10,559 nt of DNA. Origin: Rubrivivax sp. (GTDB lineage Bacteria > Pseudomonadota > Gammaproteobacteria > Burkholderiales > Burkholderiaceae_C). The translations under genes were made by a program, and so were the position numbers. The stretch's first letter is position 1. Each line of letters starts with the position of its first letter. This document shows, one piece after another, positions 1 to 9,151 of the stretch. The stretch covers positions 1 through 10,559 of the forward strand of contig JADZCL010000153.1 of assembly GCA_020851615.1 (NCBI GenBank). The letters run 5' to 3'. The notes under the pieces were generated by a model. It had not been told where the DNA came from, did not search any database, and was given only the letters and a program-made list of their open reading frames with translations.

Positions 1-810
1 GGGCCATCGATCCCGGCCGAGATCCAGGGCCTGACCGAGGTGCCGCAGGCCGGCGACGACTTCATGGTCCTGGCCGACGAGCGCCGCGCCCGTGAGATCG
101 CGACCTTCCGCCAGGGCAAGTACCGCGAGGTAGCGCTCAGCAAGCGGCAGGCCGCAAAGCTCGAGAACATGTTCGATGCCATGGGCGAAGGCCAGGCGCA
201 GGTGCTGTCGCTCATCATCAAGGCCGACGTGCAGGGTTCGCAGGAGGCGCTGGCGCAGTCGCTGACCAAGCTCTCGACCGCCGAGGTGCGCGTGCAGATC
301 GTGCACGCCGCGGTGGGGGGCATCAGCGAGAGCGACGTCAACCTCGCGATCGCGTCCAAGGCGGTGGTCATCGGCTTCAACACACGTGCCGACGCGGGCG
401 CGCGCCGCCTGGCCGAGGGCAACGGCGTCGACATCCGCTACTACAACATCATCTACGACGCCGTCGACGACGTGAAGGCGGCGATGAGCGGCATGCTGGC
501 GCCGGAGCAGCGGGAGGAGGTCATCGGCACGGCCGAAATCCGCAACGTCTTCGTGGCCAGCAAGATCGGCACCGTGGCCGGCTGCATGGTCACTGCAGGC
601 CAGGTGACGCGGCATGCGCGCTTCCGCCTGCTGCGCGAGAACGTCGTCGTCTACACCGGCGAGATCGAGTCGCTCAAGCGGATGAAGGACGACGTACGCG
701 AGGTCAAGGAAGGCTTCGAGTGCGGCATCAAGCTGAAGAACTGCACCGACATCAAGGAAGGCGACCAGCTCGAGTTCTTCGAGGTCAAGGAAGTCGCCCG
801 TACGCTCTGA
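1..810 (+). CDS. infB: Translation initiation factor IF-2, C-terminal part (5' end outside window)
   Basis: IF-2 is the GTPase that delivers initiator fMet-tRNA to the 30S subunit and promotes 50S joining in the cytoplasm. The frame is open from base 1 (it begins [11 protein letters not shown]) and gives 269 residues ending in [11 protein letters not shown], a typical IF-2 terminus. The GTP-binding domain lies upstream of the window. What is seen is the end of the first beta-barrel domain (about residues 1-45), the central domain with the conserved stretch [10 protein letters not shown] (about 77-86), and the final fMet-tRNA-binding barrel with IGTVAGC and [13 protein letters not shown]. There is no frameshift. 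The GTG at 40 is an internal valine codon, not a start. The position just upstream of rbfA and truB matches the usual nusA-infB-rbfA-truB order in Proteobacteria. The identification is very secure. Confidence 0.98.
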   Translation, partial: GPSIPAEIQGLTEVPQAGDDFMVLADERRAREIATFRQGKYREVALSKRQAAKLENMFDAMGEGQAQVLSLIIKADVQGSQEALAQSLTKLSTAEVRVQIVHAAVGGISESDVNLAIASKAVVIGFNTRADAGARRLAEGNGVDIRYYNIIYDAVDDVKAAMSGMLAPEQREEVIGTAEIRNVFVASKIGTVAGCMVTAGQVTRHARFRLLRENVVVYTGEIESLKRMKDDVREVKEGFECGIKLKNCTDIKEGDQLEFFEVKEVARTL

Positions 811-826
811 CCCCGCGGCGTCGCCA

Positions 827-857
827 GGCAAGCCCCGCCGCTGCGGCGGGGTTTGCC
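827..857 (+). terminator. Strong 14-bp hairpin between infB and rbfA (attenuator or partial terminator)
   Basis: Arms 827-840 and 844-857 pair over 14 bp around a three-base loop (CTG), with a single G-T wobble; most pairs are G-C. It starts 17 bases after the infB stop, as an intrinsic terminator would. The following bases (gtttctgg) carry only a short T run, so full termination is doubtful, and rbfA has no other obvious promoter. The right arm ends six bases before the GGAG ribosome-binding site of rbfA at 864-867. Attenuation, mRNA processing or 3'-end protection of the infB message are all possible. Confidence 0.6.
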
Positions 858-873
858 GTTTCTGGAGATCGAC

Positions 874-1239
874 ATGCGACACAAGAAATCCGTACCCAAC
901 CGCAGCCACCGCGTCGCGGATCAGATCCAGCGCGACGTCGCCGAGCTCATCCGCGGGCTCAAGGACCCGCGCATCGGCATGGTCACCGTCAGCGCGGTCG
1001 ATGTCTCGCCCGACTACGCGCACGCCCAGGTGTATTTCTCAGTGCTGGTGGGTGACCCGCAGGCCAGCGCGCAGGCGCTCAACGAGGCGGCGGGCTTCCT
1101 GCGCAACAGCCTCTTCAAGCGGCTGCAGATCCACACCGTGCCGACATTGCACTTCCACTTCGACCGCACCACCGAGCGTGCCGCCGACCTGACCGCGCTG
1201 ATTGCCCGGGCCAACGCCACCCGCGCGCAGGAAGACTGA
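874..1239 (+). CDS. rbfA: 30S ribosome-binding factor A
   Basis: RbfA is a small KH-fold protein that binds the immature 30S subunit near the 5' end of 16S rRNA and helps its late maturation. The product is 121 residues, normal for the family. It opens [20 protein letters not shown], and contains [11 protein letters not shown] (about residues 25-35), the [12 protein letters not shown] strand, the helix [19 protein letters not shown], and the LHFHFDRT strand near the end. ATG 874 is chosen because GGAG at 864-867 sits six bases upstream and because the protein start matches the family. A start at TTG 853 would lie inside the hairpin stem. It follows infB and precedes truB, which begins 16 bases after its stop. 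Confidence 0.96.
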   Translation: MRHKKSVPNRSHRVADQIQRDVAELIRGLKDPRIGMVTVSAVDVSPDYAHAQVYFSVLVGDPQASAQALNEAAGFLRNSLFKRLQIHTVPTLHFHFDRTTERAADLTALIARANATRAQED

Positions 1240-1255
1240 ACTGCAGGCAGCTGTC

Positions 1256-2185
1256 GTGGATCGTCCCGCCACCCGCACCCCGCGCCGCGCCCTGCACGGC
1301 GTACTGCTGCTCGACAAGCCGCTGGCCTGGTCGAGCAACGACGCGCTGCAGAAGGCCAAGGGCCTGCTGCGCGCGGAGAAGGGCGGGCACACCGGCACGC
1401 TGGACCCGCTGGCGACGGGATTGCTGCCGCTGTGCTTCGGCGCAGCGACCAAGTTCAGCCAGGTGAGCCTGGACGCCGACAAGCGCTACCGTGCCTTGCT
1501 CCACCTGGGCCTGCGCACCAGCACCGGCGACCTCGAGGGCGAGCTGCTCGAGGAGCGTCCGGTGGCGGTCGACCACACGGCGCTTGCAGCCGCCTGTGCG
1601 CGCTTCACCGGGACGATCCTGCAGCGCCCGCCGATGCATTCGGCGCTCAAGCACCAGGGTCGCGCCTTGTACGAGTACGCGCGCGCCGGCGTCGAGGTCG
1701 AGCGTGCCCCGCGTCCGGTGACGATCCACCGCATCGACATCGTCGCCTGGGCGGGGTCGCGGCTGGAGATCGATGTGCATTGCGGCAAAGGCACCTACAT
1801 CCGCACGCTGGCAGAAGATCTCGGCCAGGCCCTGGGCTGCGGCGCGCACCTGGCAGCCTTGCGCCGCACCGGTGTGGCGGCGCTGGACGTGGCCGATGCC
1901 ATCACGCTCGAGGCACTGGCTGCGCTGGAGGAGCGTGCCCGCGCGACGCGCCTGCTGCCGCCCGATGTCCTGCTGCAGCATTGGCCCGACGTCTGCCTGC
2001 CCGATGAGGAGGCCGGCCGCTTCCTCACCGGCCTGCGCCGGCGCGTGGCGCTGGCCGATCTGCCCGCCGTGCGCGTCTACGCATCCGCTCCGCGCGCCTT
2101 CCTGGGCGCGGCCCATGTCCGCGGGGGTGAACTCATCCCCGACCGTCTTCTCAGTCCGCTCGAGGTACAGGCCTTGCAGGCCTGA
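1256..2185 (+). CDS. truB: tRNA pseudouridine(55) synthase TruB
   Basis: TruB isomerises uridine 55 in the T-loop of tRNAs to pseudouridine and also acts as a tRNA chaperone. The 309-residue protein starts near the family motif GVLLLDKP. It has the catalytic signature [15 protein letters not shown] with the nucleophilic Asp at about residue 50, [36 protein letters not shown], and the late motif [14 protein letters not shown]. Length and motif order match TruB rather than RluA-type enzymes. The start is a GTG at 1256, preceded only by a weak purine-rich CAGGCAG. A TTG at 1202 in the same frame would overlap rbfA and add 18 residues absent from typical TruB, so it is less likely. The stop is six bases before typA, which fits cotranscription. 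Confidence 0.95.
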   Translation: MDRPATRTPRRALHGVLLLDKPLAWSSNDALQKAKGLLRAEKGGHTGTLDPLATGLLPLCFGAATKFSQVSLDADKRYRALLHLGLRTSTGDLEGELLEERPVAVDHTALAAACARFTGTILQRPPMHSALKHQGRALYEYARAGVEVERAPRPVTIHRIDIVAWAGSRLEIDVHCGKGTYIRTLAEDLGQALGCGAHLAALRRTGVAALDVADAITLEALAALEERARATRLLPPDVLLQHWPDVCLPDEEAGRFLTGLRRRVALADLPAVRVYASAPRAFLGAAHVRGGELIPDRLLSPLEVQALQA

Positions 2186-2191
2186 CGCACC

Positions 2192-4021
<1,830 letters not shown>

Positions 4022-4024
4022 ACC

Positions 4025-4936
4025 ATGCCCATGACGCACCGCAGGGGCGTGTGGCTGATGGTGGCCTGCACCCTGATGTGGAGCATGGCTGGCGTCGTCT
4101 CGCGCTGGCTGGACTCGGCGCGGGGCTTCGAGCTCACGTTCTGGCGCAGCTTCTTCTGCGCGCTCACGCTGGCGCTGCTGCTCGCGGCGCTGCGCGGGCC
4201 CGCGCGCCTGTGGCGCACGCTGAGGGGCGGCGGGCCTGCGCTGTGGGTGTCGGCGCTGTGCTGGGCCACGATGTTCACCGCGTTCATGCTGGCGCTGACG
4301 CTGACCACCGTGGCCAACGTGCTGATCACGCTGGCGCTGGGGCCCCTTCTGACCGCGCTGGCAGCGCGCGTGGCCCTGGGACACCGGATGCCGCCGCGCA
4401 CCTGGGGAGCAATCGCCGTGGCGGGCGCGGGCATTGCCTGGATGTACGGGCATGAGCTTGGGCTGCAGGGCGGCTCGCCCCTGTTGGGGATGGCCGTCGC
4501 CCTGTGCGTGCCCGTGGCCGGCGCCACCAACTGGACGCTGATGCAGCACCTGCACCACGGTGATGACGAGGGCGGCGACATGCTGCCGGCGGTGCTGCTG
4601 GGGGCCCTGATCTCGGCCCTGCTGACGCTGCCGCTGGCGTTGCCGTTTGCGGCCAGCGCGCGCGACATCGGCTGGCTGGCGATGCTGGGTGCCGTCCAAC
4701 TCGGCATCCCTTGCGTGTTGGCGGTTGCGGTCTCGCGCGTGCTGAAGGCCCCCGAGATCGCGCTGCTGGCGCTGCTCGAGGTCGTATTTGGTGTGGTCTG
4801 GGCCTGGCTGGGCGCAGGCGAGGCGCCCAGCCTGGCGGTGCTGGGTGGTGGAGCGCTGGTCATCGGCGCGCTGGTCTTCGACGGCTGGCTGGGGCTGCGT
4901 GCGTCGCCGGGGCGGGTGGTCTCCGTGCAGGCCTAG
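4025..4936 (+). CDS. EamA/DMT-superfamily inner-membrane transporter
   Basis: The 303-residue protein is mostly hydrophobic, with roughly ten predicted membrane helices in two similar halves (about residues 8-140 and 150-290). This is the two-repeat EamA layout of the drug/metabolite transporter superfamily. The first half contains the recognisable MWSMAGVVSRW and FWRSFFCALTLALLL, followed by NVLITLALGPLLTALAARV. The second half ends with EIALLALLEVVFGVVWAWL, the usual EamA second-repeat helix region. The substrate cannot be told from sequence; relatives export metabolites, amino acids or drugs. ATG 4025 lies three bases after the typA stop, so it is probably translated from the same transcript; a second in-frame ATG at 4031 is also possible. 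No terminator is visible after it. Confidence 0.88.
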   Translation: MPMTHRRGVWLMVACTLMWSMAGVVSRWLDSARGFELTFWRSFFCALTLALLLAALRGPARLWRTLRGGGPALWVSALCWATMFTAFMLALTLTTVANVLITLALGPLLTALAARVALGHRMPPRTWGAIAVAGAGIAWMYGHELGLQGGSPLLGMAVALCVPVAGATNWTLMQHLHHGDDEGGDMLPAVLLGALISALLTLPLALPFAASARDIGWLAMLGAVQLGIPCVLAVAVSRVLKAPEIALLALLEVVFGVVWAWLGAGEAPSLAVLGGGALVIGALVFDGWLGLRASPGRVVSVQA

Positions 4937-5340
4937 GAACGTGGGCGGCGGAACGGAAGTCCCTGACGACCGCGCAGCCCAATGAGCGATGAGCTCGCGT
5001 GAGTTGCCGCCCTCAAGAACCGCAACAGGAAGTGCTGCGGCCAGCCTCGCTGCGGGACTGGCGCATAGTGATTTCAAAGGGTCTCTTGAACGCCCGATTG
5101 GCGCATTGGTGGGCGGCCGATGCCGGCCTGGATGCTTCAAGCTGGCGGCGACGCCGTTGTCTTGTCGTGATTCGGCTAGCCCCTGCGGTTCGGTCGGGGC
5201 TCGTGAGGCCTTGGATATCAAGGTTGCACTGGAGTCAGTCGGTATCGAGCTGACATGCGGCGGACATGAGGCGCAGCGCCATCCCGGCTGCCGCTGGCAG
5301 CGCAACAGGGGGCGAGGTATTTGTGACGGCCAGCGCGGGC
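4937..5340. other. Gene-free stretch between transporter and IS91-like remnant
   Basis: No reading frame here resembles a known protein; frames across it are antisense or non-homologous. Because the adjacent transposase runs on the minus strand and ends at 5341, this stretch would hold the 3' non-coding end (oriIS side) of an IS91-like element. Two copies of TGGCGCAT occur 40 bases apart (5059-5066 and 5099-5106), bracketing CTTGAAC at 5085-5091; IS91-type elements are known to insert beside GAAC or CAAG tetramers. A six-base stem AGCCCC/GGGGCT with a 12-base loop lies at 5178-5201. The element boundary is not proved. Confidence 0.35.
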
Positions 5341-5965
5341 TCAGGTGGCGAAGTTCTGCCCCGCTTCGCGCGCGGCCCCGAGGCGAGGGCTGGGGATCCA
5401 CGCCCAGGTGCGGGAGGATCTTCTCGATCACCGGCCGCTCGAGGATGGCTGCGATGATCTTGAGCTCCCCGCCGCTGCGGTTCGGGCAAGTGTGCATCTC
5501 GAAGTCGAAAGCCCGCTTGAGTAGCCGTGCCCAGCTGATACGCTGCGGCCGGGTCCGGGCCGTCTCGATCTCGCACACGGCGGGCGCCGTAGCTTCGGTG
5601 TCTGCCTCGTGCACCTGCGGCCCCGGTGGCACCACCAGCGCGCGCAGCTTGGCGTTGGGTGCCAGCGCCCCATGAAACCGGATTAGGGGCAGCCTCTAGG
5701 CCTTGGCACCAGCGCGACCAGCCGCTGCATGAACTCCAGCGGGCTCATGACCAGGTGGGTTGTTCCGTCACGCCACGGCGTCTTGATCTTGAGCTCGACT
5801 TGGCCGGCGGGGTTGAGCTGCACCCCCTCGTCCGACCGCGCGGGGCGCATGATGTAGCCGCACAGATGCTCCAGCCCCTTGCGGTAGTGGGTTTCCGCCC
5901 GCACCGCAGCATGCAGACTGAAGCCGTCGATATCCGCGCACAGCGGCTGGTGCGCCCAGTCCTGG
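5341..5965 (-). pseudogene. IS91-like (Y2/HUH) transposase, 3' remnant with two frameshifts
   Basis: Read on the minus strand, three frames join into the C-terminal half of an IS91-family rolling-circle transposase. Segment one has DGFSLHAAVRAE, LEHLCGYIMRPA and TPWRDGTTHLVMSPLEFMQR up to PRPR near 5695. A two-base surplus at about 5693-5694 shifts the frame. Segment two gives LIRFHGALAPNAKLRALVVP, ISWARLLKRAFDFE and GGELKIIAAILERPVIEKIL. A further one-base shift at about 5371-5377 restores AREAGQNFAT and the family-like stop at 5341-5343. The N-terminal zinc finger and HUH/tyrosine catalytic part are missing, and a C-terminal zinc-finger cysteine is lost (CPNC reads CPNR). The gene is dead. 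Its upstream end is estimated from where similarity fades beside the GGDEF fragment. Confidence 0.85.
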
Positions 5966-5986
5966 CGCGGCATCGCTCCTCGCAGC

Positions 5987-6249
5987 ATGAGCCCAGTGGG
6001 CGACCTGGTGGCCCGCCACTGCGGCGAGCAGTTCGTCTTCATCGCGCCGCCGTGCGCGTGCTGGCAACTCCCCTCGCCGACTCGCCCAGCGGGTTCCTGA
6101 CGCTCAGCGTCGGCGTGGCAGCCTGCGTGCCGCAGGCCGAGTCGCAGGCCGAAGCCTTGCTGGCCGCTGCCGACCAGGTGCTCTACCCGGCCAAGGCGCA
6201 GGGCCGTGACCTGGTGCTGCTGGGAGTGCTGCCGCATTCGTCGCCCTAG
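5987..6249 (+). pseudogene. GGDEF-domain (diguanylate cyclase) C-terminal remnant
   Basis: GGDEF proteins make the second messenger cyclic di-GMP. In one frame from 5987 the DNA reads VGDLVARHCGEQFVFI, which resembles the region around the active-site loop (usual RYGGEEF) with the signature degraded to CGEQF. From about 6043 the similarity continues in another frame with AAVRVLATPLADSP, LTLSVGVAACVPQA and ALLAAADQVLYPAKAQGRD, ending at TAG 6247-6249. Between the two parts roughly 15-20 residues normally present appear lost, together with a frame change. The first half of the domain and any input domain are absent, since the IS91-like remnant abuts on the left. No product is expected. Confidence 0.75.
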
Positions 6250-6372
6250 CCCCATGCTCGTCGGCAAAGCGGCGGCACTGGTCGCGGCGCGGCGGCAAGT
6301 TGTTCACGTCCTCGGCATTCTTGAGCCCGGCTGATCGCACGGTGCTGATCAGAATCCGTTCAGGGGAAGCAG
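6250..6372 (+). promoter_or_regulatory. Leader upstream of the histidine kinase gene
   Basis: This 123-base gap must hold the promoter of the two-component pair unless transcription enters from the left. A strong Shine-Dalgarno-like AGGGGAA lies at 6362-6368, just before ATG 6373. GCTGATC occurs twice, at 6330-6336 and 6344-6350. TCCGTTCAG at 6355-6363 fits the published degenerate LytTR half-site pattern, but such a match is expected by chance every few kilobases. I cannot assign -35/-10 boxes with confidence; TTGAGC at 6321-6326 is the nearest -35-like hexamer. Confidence 0.35.
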
Positions 6373-7689
6373 ATGCAAGTCGAGATGGATGTGGATTGGG
6401 CCGCCGAGGCCTTGAAGCAGCAGCGCAGCAAGATCCGCTGGCTGTGGATTCCGGTGGCCTTGCTGAGCGGGCTCGCACTCGCGCTGGGCAATTTCAATGT
6501 CGGCTGGGGCCTGCTGGTGCTGGGTCTGGCCACCTTGTGGGCGGTGTTGGGAACGATTGGCTACAGCCTGCTGGAAGGCTTGTACGTGATCGGCTCCGGT
6601 CTGAGGGGCTACGGGCCGGACTACCGCGCCGTGGGATTGTTCTCGTACTACAAGAACCGCAAGACGCTGTTGGCGAATGTCGTTGGCTACGTCGTCCTTC
6701 TCGCTGTCGGCATTGTCTTCCCGGGCAGGGTGGAAGACCCCGAGCTTGGAAGCCTGTTGCTGGGGGCACTTCAGTGTGTGGTCTCCGGCTTGCCGCTCGA
6801 TTTTGCCAACCTGTTCATTGCACGGCGTTGGGGCGATTCGCCGTCCATGCGCAAGGCGCTGGCCCTGTGGCTGCCCGCAGTCGCCGTAGCCCTGCTGGCC
6901 CACTGGCTGCTGATGGACCTTCTGAGCTACTGGCATCCGACGCTGGTCTTTCCTGCCAACTGGTGGGCCGGCCCGGTCATGACCTTCGGCTTCCTGTTCC
7001 TGATGATTGGCCTGCATCACAGCACCTTGCGTTGGCAGCATCGCCTGGCACAGGCGAACCAGCGGGCCGACGAGGCCGATACTGCCCGCCGTCTCGCCGA
7101 GGCCAAGCTGGCCGTGCTGCAGGCTCAGATCGAGCCGCATTTCCTCTACAACACGCTGGCCACGGTGCAGTACCTGTTGAAGGGCGAGCCGGGCGCGGCG
7201 GACTTCCTCTTGACCCAGCTGATCCGCTATCTGCGCCTCGCGATGCCCTCGATGCGGCAGTTTTCGTCCACGCTCGGACGCGAGTTCGAGTTGACCGATG
7301 CTTACCTGCAGATTGCGCGTCTTCGCATGGGTGGCCGGCTGAGCGTGGACCTGGACCTCTCCACCGAGCTGGAGGCCATCGAGTTCCCACCGCTGGTGCT
7401 GCAGACGCTGGCCGAGAACGCGATCAAGCATGGCGTGGAACCCAAGACAGGGCCGGTACGCCTGATCGTCAATGCCCGCCGCAGCGGCGCCGAGTTGATC
7501 GTCAGCGTGCAGGACGATGGCGTGGGCCTCGGCGGCGCGCCTACCCATGGCAGTGGCACCGGGCTGCAGAACATCCGTGGCCGCCTGCAGGCCATCTACG
7601 GTGAGCGAGCCCGGCTCAGCATTGCCGGGTTGCCGCAGGGTGGTGTGCTGGCAAGCGTCAGCATTCCATTGGACAAGACACAGGACTGA
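6373..7689 (+). CDS. LytS/YehU-type sensor histidine kinase, inner membrane
   Basis: This is a sensor kinase of the His_kinase (LytS/YehU/AlgZ-like) family, expected to autophosphorylate on histidine and pass phosphate to the regulator encoded next. The 438-residue protein has about six hydrophobic segments (near 22-40, 43-62, 98-117, 126-148, 163-184, 198-215). A coiled-coil-like charged helix follows (220-250), then the signature QIEPHFLYNTLATVQYLL with His256. The ATPase part has LAENAIKHGV (346-355), DDGVGL (381-386) and GSGTGLQNIRGRL (393-405). All catalytic boxes look intact. The membrane part does not match 5TM-LYT or MHYT as I know them, so the signal is unknown. ATG 6373 is supported by AGGGGAA at 6362-6368. 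The regulator starts six bases after its stop. Confidence 0.93.
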   Translation: MQVEMDVDWAAEALKQQRSKIRWLWIPVALLSGLALALGNFNVGWGLLVLGLATLWAVLGTIGYSLLEGLYVIGSGLRGYGPDYRAVGLFSYYKNRKTLLANVVGYVVLLAVGIVFPGRVEDPELGSLLLGALQCVVSGLPLDFANLFIARRWGDSPSMRKALALWLPAVAVALLAHWLLMDLLSYWHPTLVFPANWWAGPVMTFGFLFLMIGLHHSTLRWQHRLAQANQRADEADTARRLAEAKLAVLQAQIEPHFLYNTLATVQYLLKGEPGAADFLLTQLIRYLRLAMPSMRQFSSTLGREFELTDAYLQIARLRMGGRLSVDLDLSTELEAIEFPPLVLQTLAENAIKHGVEPKTGPVRLIVNARRSGAELIVSVQDDGVGLGGAPTHGSGTGLQNIRGRLQAIYGERARLSIAGLPQGGVLASVSIPLDKTQD

Positions 7690-7695
7690 ACCGCG

Positions 7696-8460
7696 ATGAG
7701 CGAAACCGTGCGCGCCATCCTGGCCGACGACGAACCCTTCATGCGCGCCGCGCTGCGCGAGCGCCTGCTGCAGTTGTGGCCCGAACTGCAAATCGAGCAG
7801 GAATGCGAGGACGGCGTGGGCGCGCTGAAGGCCATCCAGCGACTGCAGCCGCAACTGGCCTTTCTCGACATCCGGATGCCGGGCCTGAACGGCCTGCAGG
7901 TAGCGCAGGCGCTGCAGGGGGCGGGCACGCGCGTGATCTTCGTCACCGCCTTCGATACCCATGCGATCGAGGCCTTCGAGGCCCGGGCGCTGGACTATGT
8001 GCTCAAACCAGTCGAGCTGCCGCGCCTAGCCAAGACGGTGGCGAGGCTGCGCCAGGCCCTGGCCGAGCAGGCCGCGCCGCAGCAGCTGGCCCAGGTTTTG
8101 AAGGACCTGCAGCAACAACCTGCGGTGCGCGCCGCTGCCGCCGGCGACTGGCTGCAGGTGGCCGTGGGCAGCCAGGTGCGGCTCGTGCATGTGGACGATG
8201 TGCAGTTCTTCGAGTCCGACAGCAAGTACACCCGCGTCGTCGCCGAGGACTGCGACGGCCTGATCCGGCTCTCGCTGAAGGAACTGCTGGAGCGGCTCGA
8301 CCCGCAGCTGTTCTTTCAGACCCACCGCAGCGTGGTGGTGAACCGTCGCCATGTGCGCGGCGTGCACCGGCGCGGCGAAGCGCTGGAGCTGGAGATCAAG
8401 GGGCGCGACGAGCGGCTCAAGGTCTCGACCCAGCACCATCACCTGTTCAAGGCGTTGTGA
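7696..8460 (+). CDS. LytTR-family DNA-binding response regulator
   Basis: This is the probable partner of the preceding kinase. The 254-residue protein has an N-terminal receiver domain (1-120) with acidic residues Asp11/Asp12, phospho-acceptor Asp58 in FLDIRMPGLNG, Thr84 in IFVTAF and Lys104 in YVLKPVE; the set is complete. A glutamine-rich linker (about 123-145) leads to a LytTR DNA-binding domain (about 150-252) with VDDVQFFESDSKYTRVV, FFQTHRSVVVNRRHVRGV and a closing LKVSTQHHHLFKAL. AlgR, LytR and YehT belong to the same type. Targets cannot be seen. ATG 7696 follows the kinase stop by six bases, indicating cotranscription and probably translational coupling, as no clear Shine-Dalgarno is present in the gap. 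Confidence 0.94.
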   Translation: MSETVRAILADDEPFMRAALRERLLQLWPELQIEQECEDGVGALKAIQRLQPQLAFLDIRMPGLNGLQVAQALQGAGTRVIFVTAFDTHAIEAFEARALDYVLKPVELPRLAKTVARLRQALAEQAAPQQLAQVLKDLQQQPAVRAAAAGDWLQVAVGSQVRLVHVDDVQFFESDSKYTRVVAEDCDGLIRLSLKELLERLDPQLFFQTHRSVVVNRRHVRGVHRRGEALELEIKGRDERLKVSTQHHHLFKAL

Positions 8461-8502
8461 GGCCGGTCGGCCTCATCGAGCGCGGACGCCGCGAAGGCGG
8501 CG
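8457..8502 (+). terminator. Two tandem small hairpins at the end of the response regulator gene
   Basis: The first stem is TGAGGCC/GGCCTCA (8458-8464 with 8469-8475, loop GGTC) and overlaps the stop codon. The second is CGCCGC/GCGGCG (8487-8492 with 8497-8502, loop GAAG). Neither is followed by a T run, so they are weak candidates for intrinsic termination. They may instead stabilise the mRNA 3' end or be chance in GC-rich DNA. Confidence 0.3.
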
Positions 8503-8507
8503 AATGC

Positions 8508-8990
8508 AAGCCGCGCCACGACGAGGGTAACCCCAAGCGCGGTTGCTATAGGCGCGAGTTCGGCCTGCGAGAGCCCAAGCCCGAGCCCAAGGCGCAGGAC
8601 AACTTCACCGACCCCGAAAGCCGCATCATGAAGCGCGCCGGCGGTGGGTTTGACGCCAGGTACAACGCCCAGACGGTGGTGGACGAGCACGCCAAGATCA
8701 TCGTGGTGGCCGAGCTGGGCAACAACGGAGCCGACATGAGGCAGTTGGTGCCGATGATCGATGCCGTGAAGGCCAACACCGGCAAGGCACCCAAGCGGGT
8801 GCTGGCCGGTGAGGGCAAGGCGGCATACCGCAAGCGCAAGTGGATCGCCGAGCCATCCAAGGGGTGGACCAAGAGCGTGCTGGGCTTTCTTCAATTCAGC
8901 CTGCGCGGACTGCATCGGGTGCAAGCCGAGTTCAAGCTCGTATGCTTGGCGCTGAATCTGAGGCGAATGAACAGCCTGAAGGCCGCAACG
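8508..8990 (+). pseudogene. IS1182-like DDE transposase remnant with internal deletion
   Basis: The frame reads NPKRGCYRREFGL, then PKPEPKAQDNFTDPESRIMK, FDARYNAQTVVDEHAKIIVV, NNGADMRQLVPMIDAVKANT and KAPKRVLA. This is the central part of an IS1182-type DDE transposase. At about 8805-8812 it jumps directly to GEGKAAYRKRKWIAEP, GFLQFSLRGLHRVQAEF and LVCLALNLRRM, the family's C-terminal part. The segment usually between them, including the second catalytic Asp in VLADAGY, is missing; the Glu in AEP remains. The N-terminal region is absent too, because the remnant begins just after the response regulator gene. The joined frame stays open to TGA at 9144-9146, but the enzyme cannot be active. From 8991 to 9151 I see no further gene and no clear terminal inverted repeat. 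Confidence 0.8.
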
Positions 8991-9151
8991 GGCGCGCTGC
9001 GCGGCGAAAGCCATCTCCATCGCCGCAGCGCCGTGACCGATGGTCAAGATCATCGGGCGCGCAGAATTCCGCCGCCCATGCCCCTAGGGTCAGCACCGGG
9101 CCGCGTGGTGCCAGCGGCCACTAGGATCGGGACCGCAGGGGTGTGAATGCC

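Noticed and set aside
853..873. TTG start for rbfA at 853
   Set aside because: It lies within the hairpin stem and lacks a ribosome-binding site, while ATG 874 has GGAG six bases upstream and the family-like N-terminus.
1202..1255. Upstream TTG start for truB at 1202, overlapping rbfA
   Set aside because: It would add 18 residues not typical of TruB; GTG 1256 gives the usual distance to the GVLLLDKP motif.
4989..5675. A 228-codon plus-strand frame in the gap after the transporter
   Set aside because: From 5341 onward it is antisense to the transposase remnant, and the earlier part has no recognisable protein features.
5341..5965. Programmed frameshifting in the transposase on the minus strand
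   Set aside because: There are two separate shifts, the catalytic half is absent and a zinc-finger cysteine is lost, so decay explains it better; IS91-type transposases are not known to use programmed frameshifting.
6349..7962. A 537-codon minus-strand frame
   Set aside because: It is the antisense shadow of the histidine kinase gene; its translation is Gln/Ala/Arg-rich without motifs.
7776..9146. A 456-codon plus-strand frame as a single gene
   Set aside because: Its first half is the out-of-frame shadow of the response regulator. Only the tail from about 8508 is meaningful, and that is the broken IS1182-like transposase.
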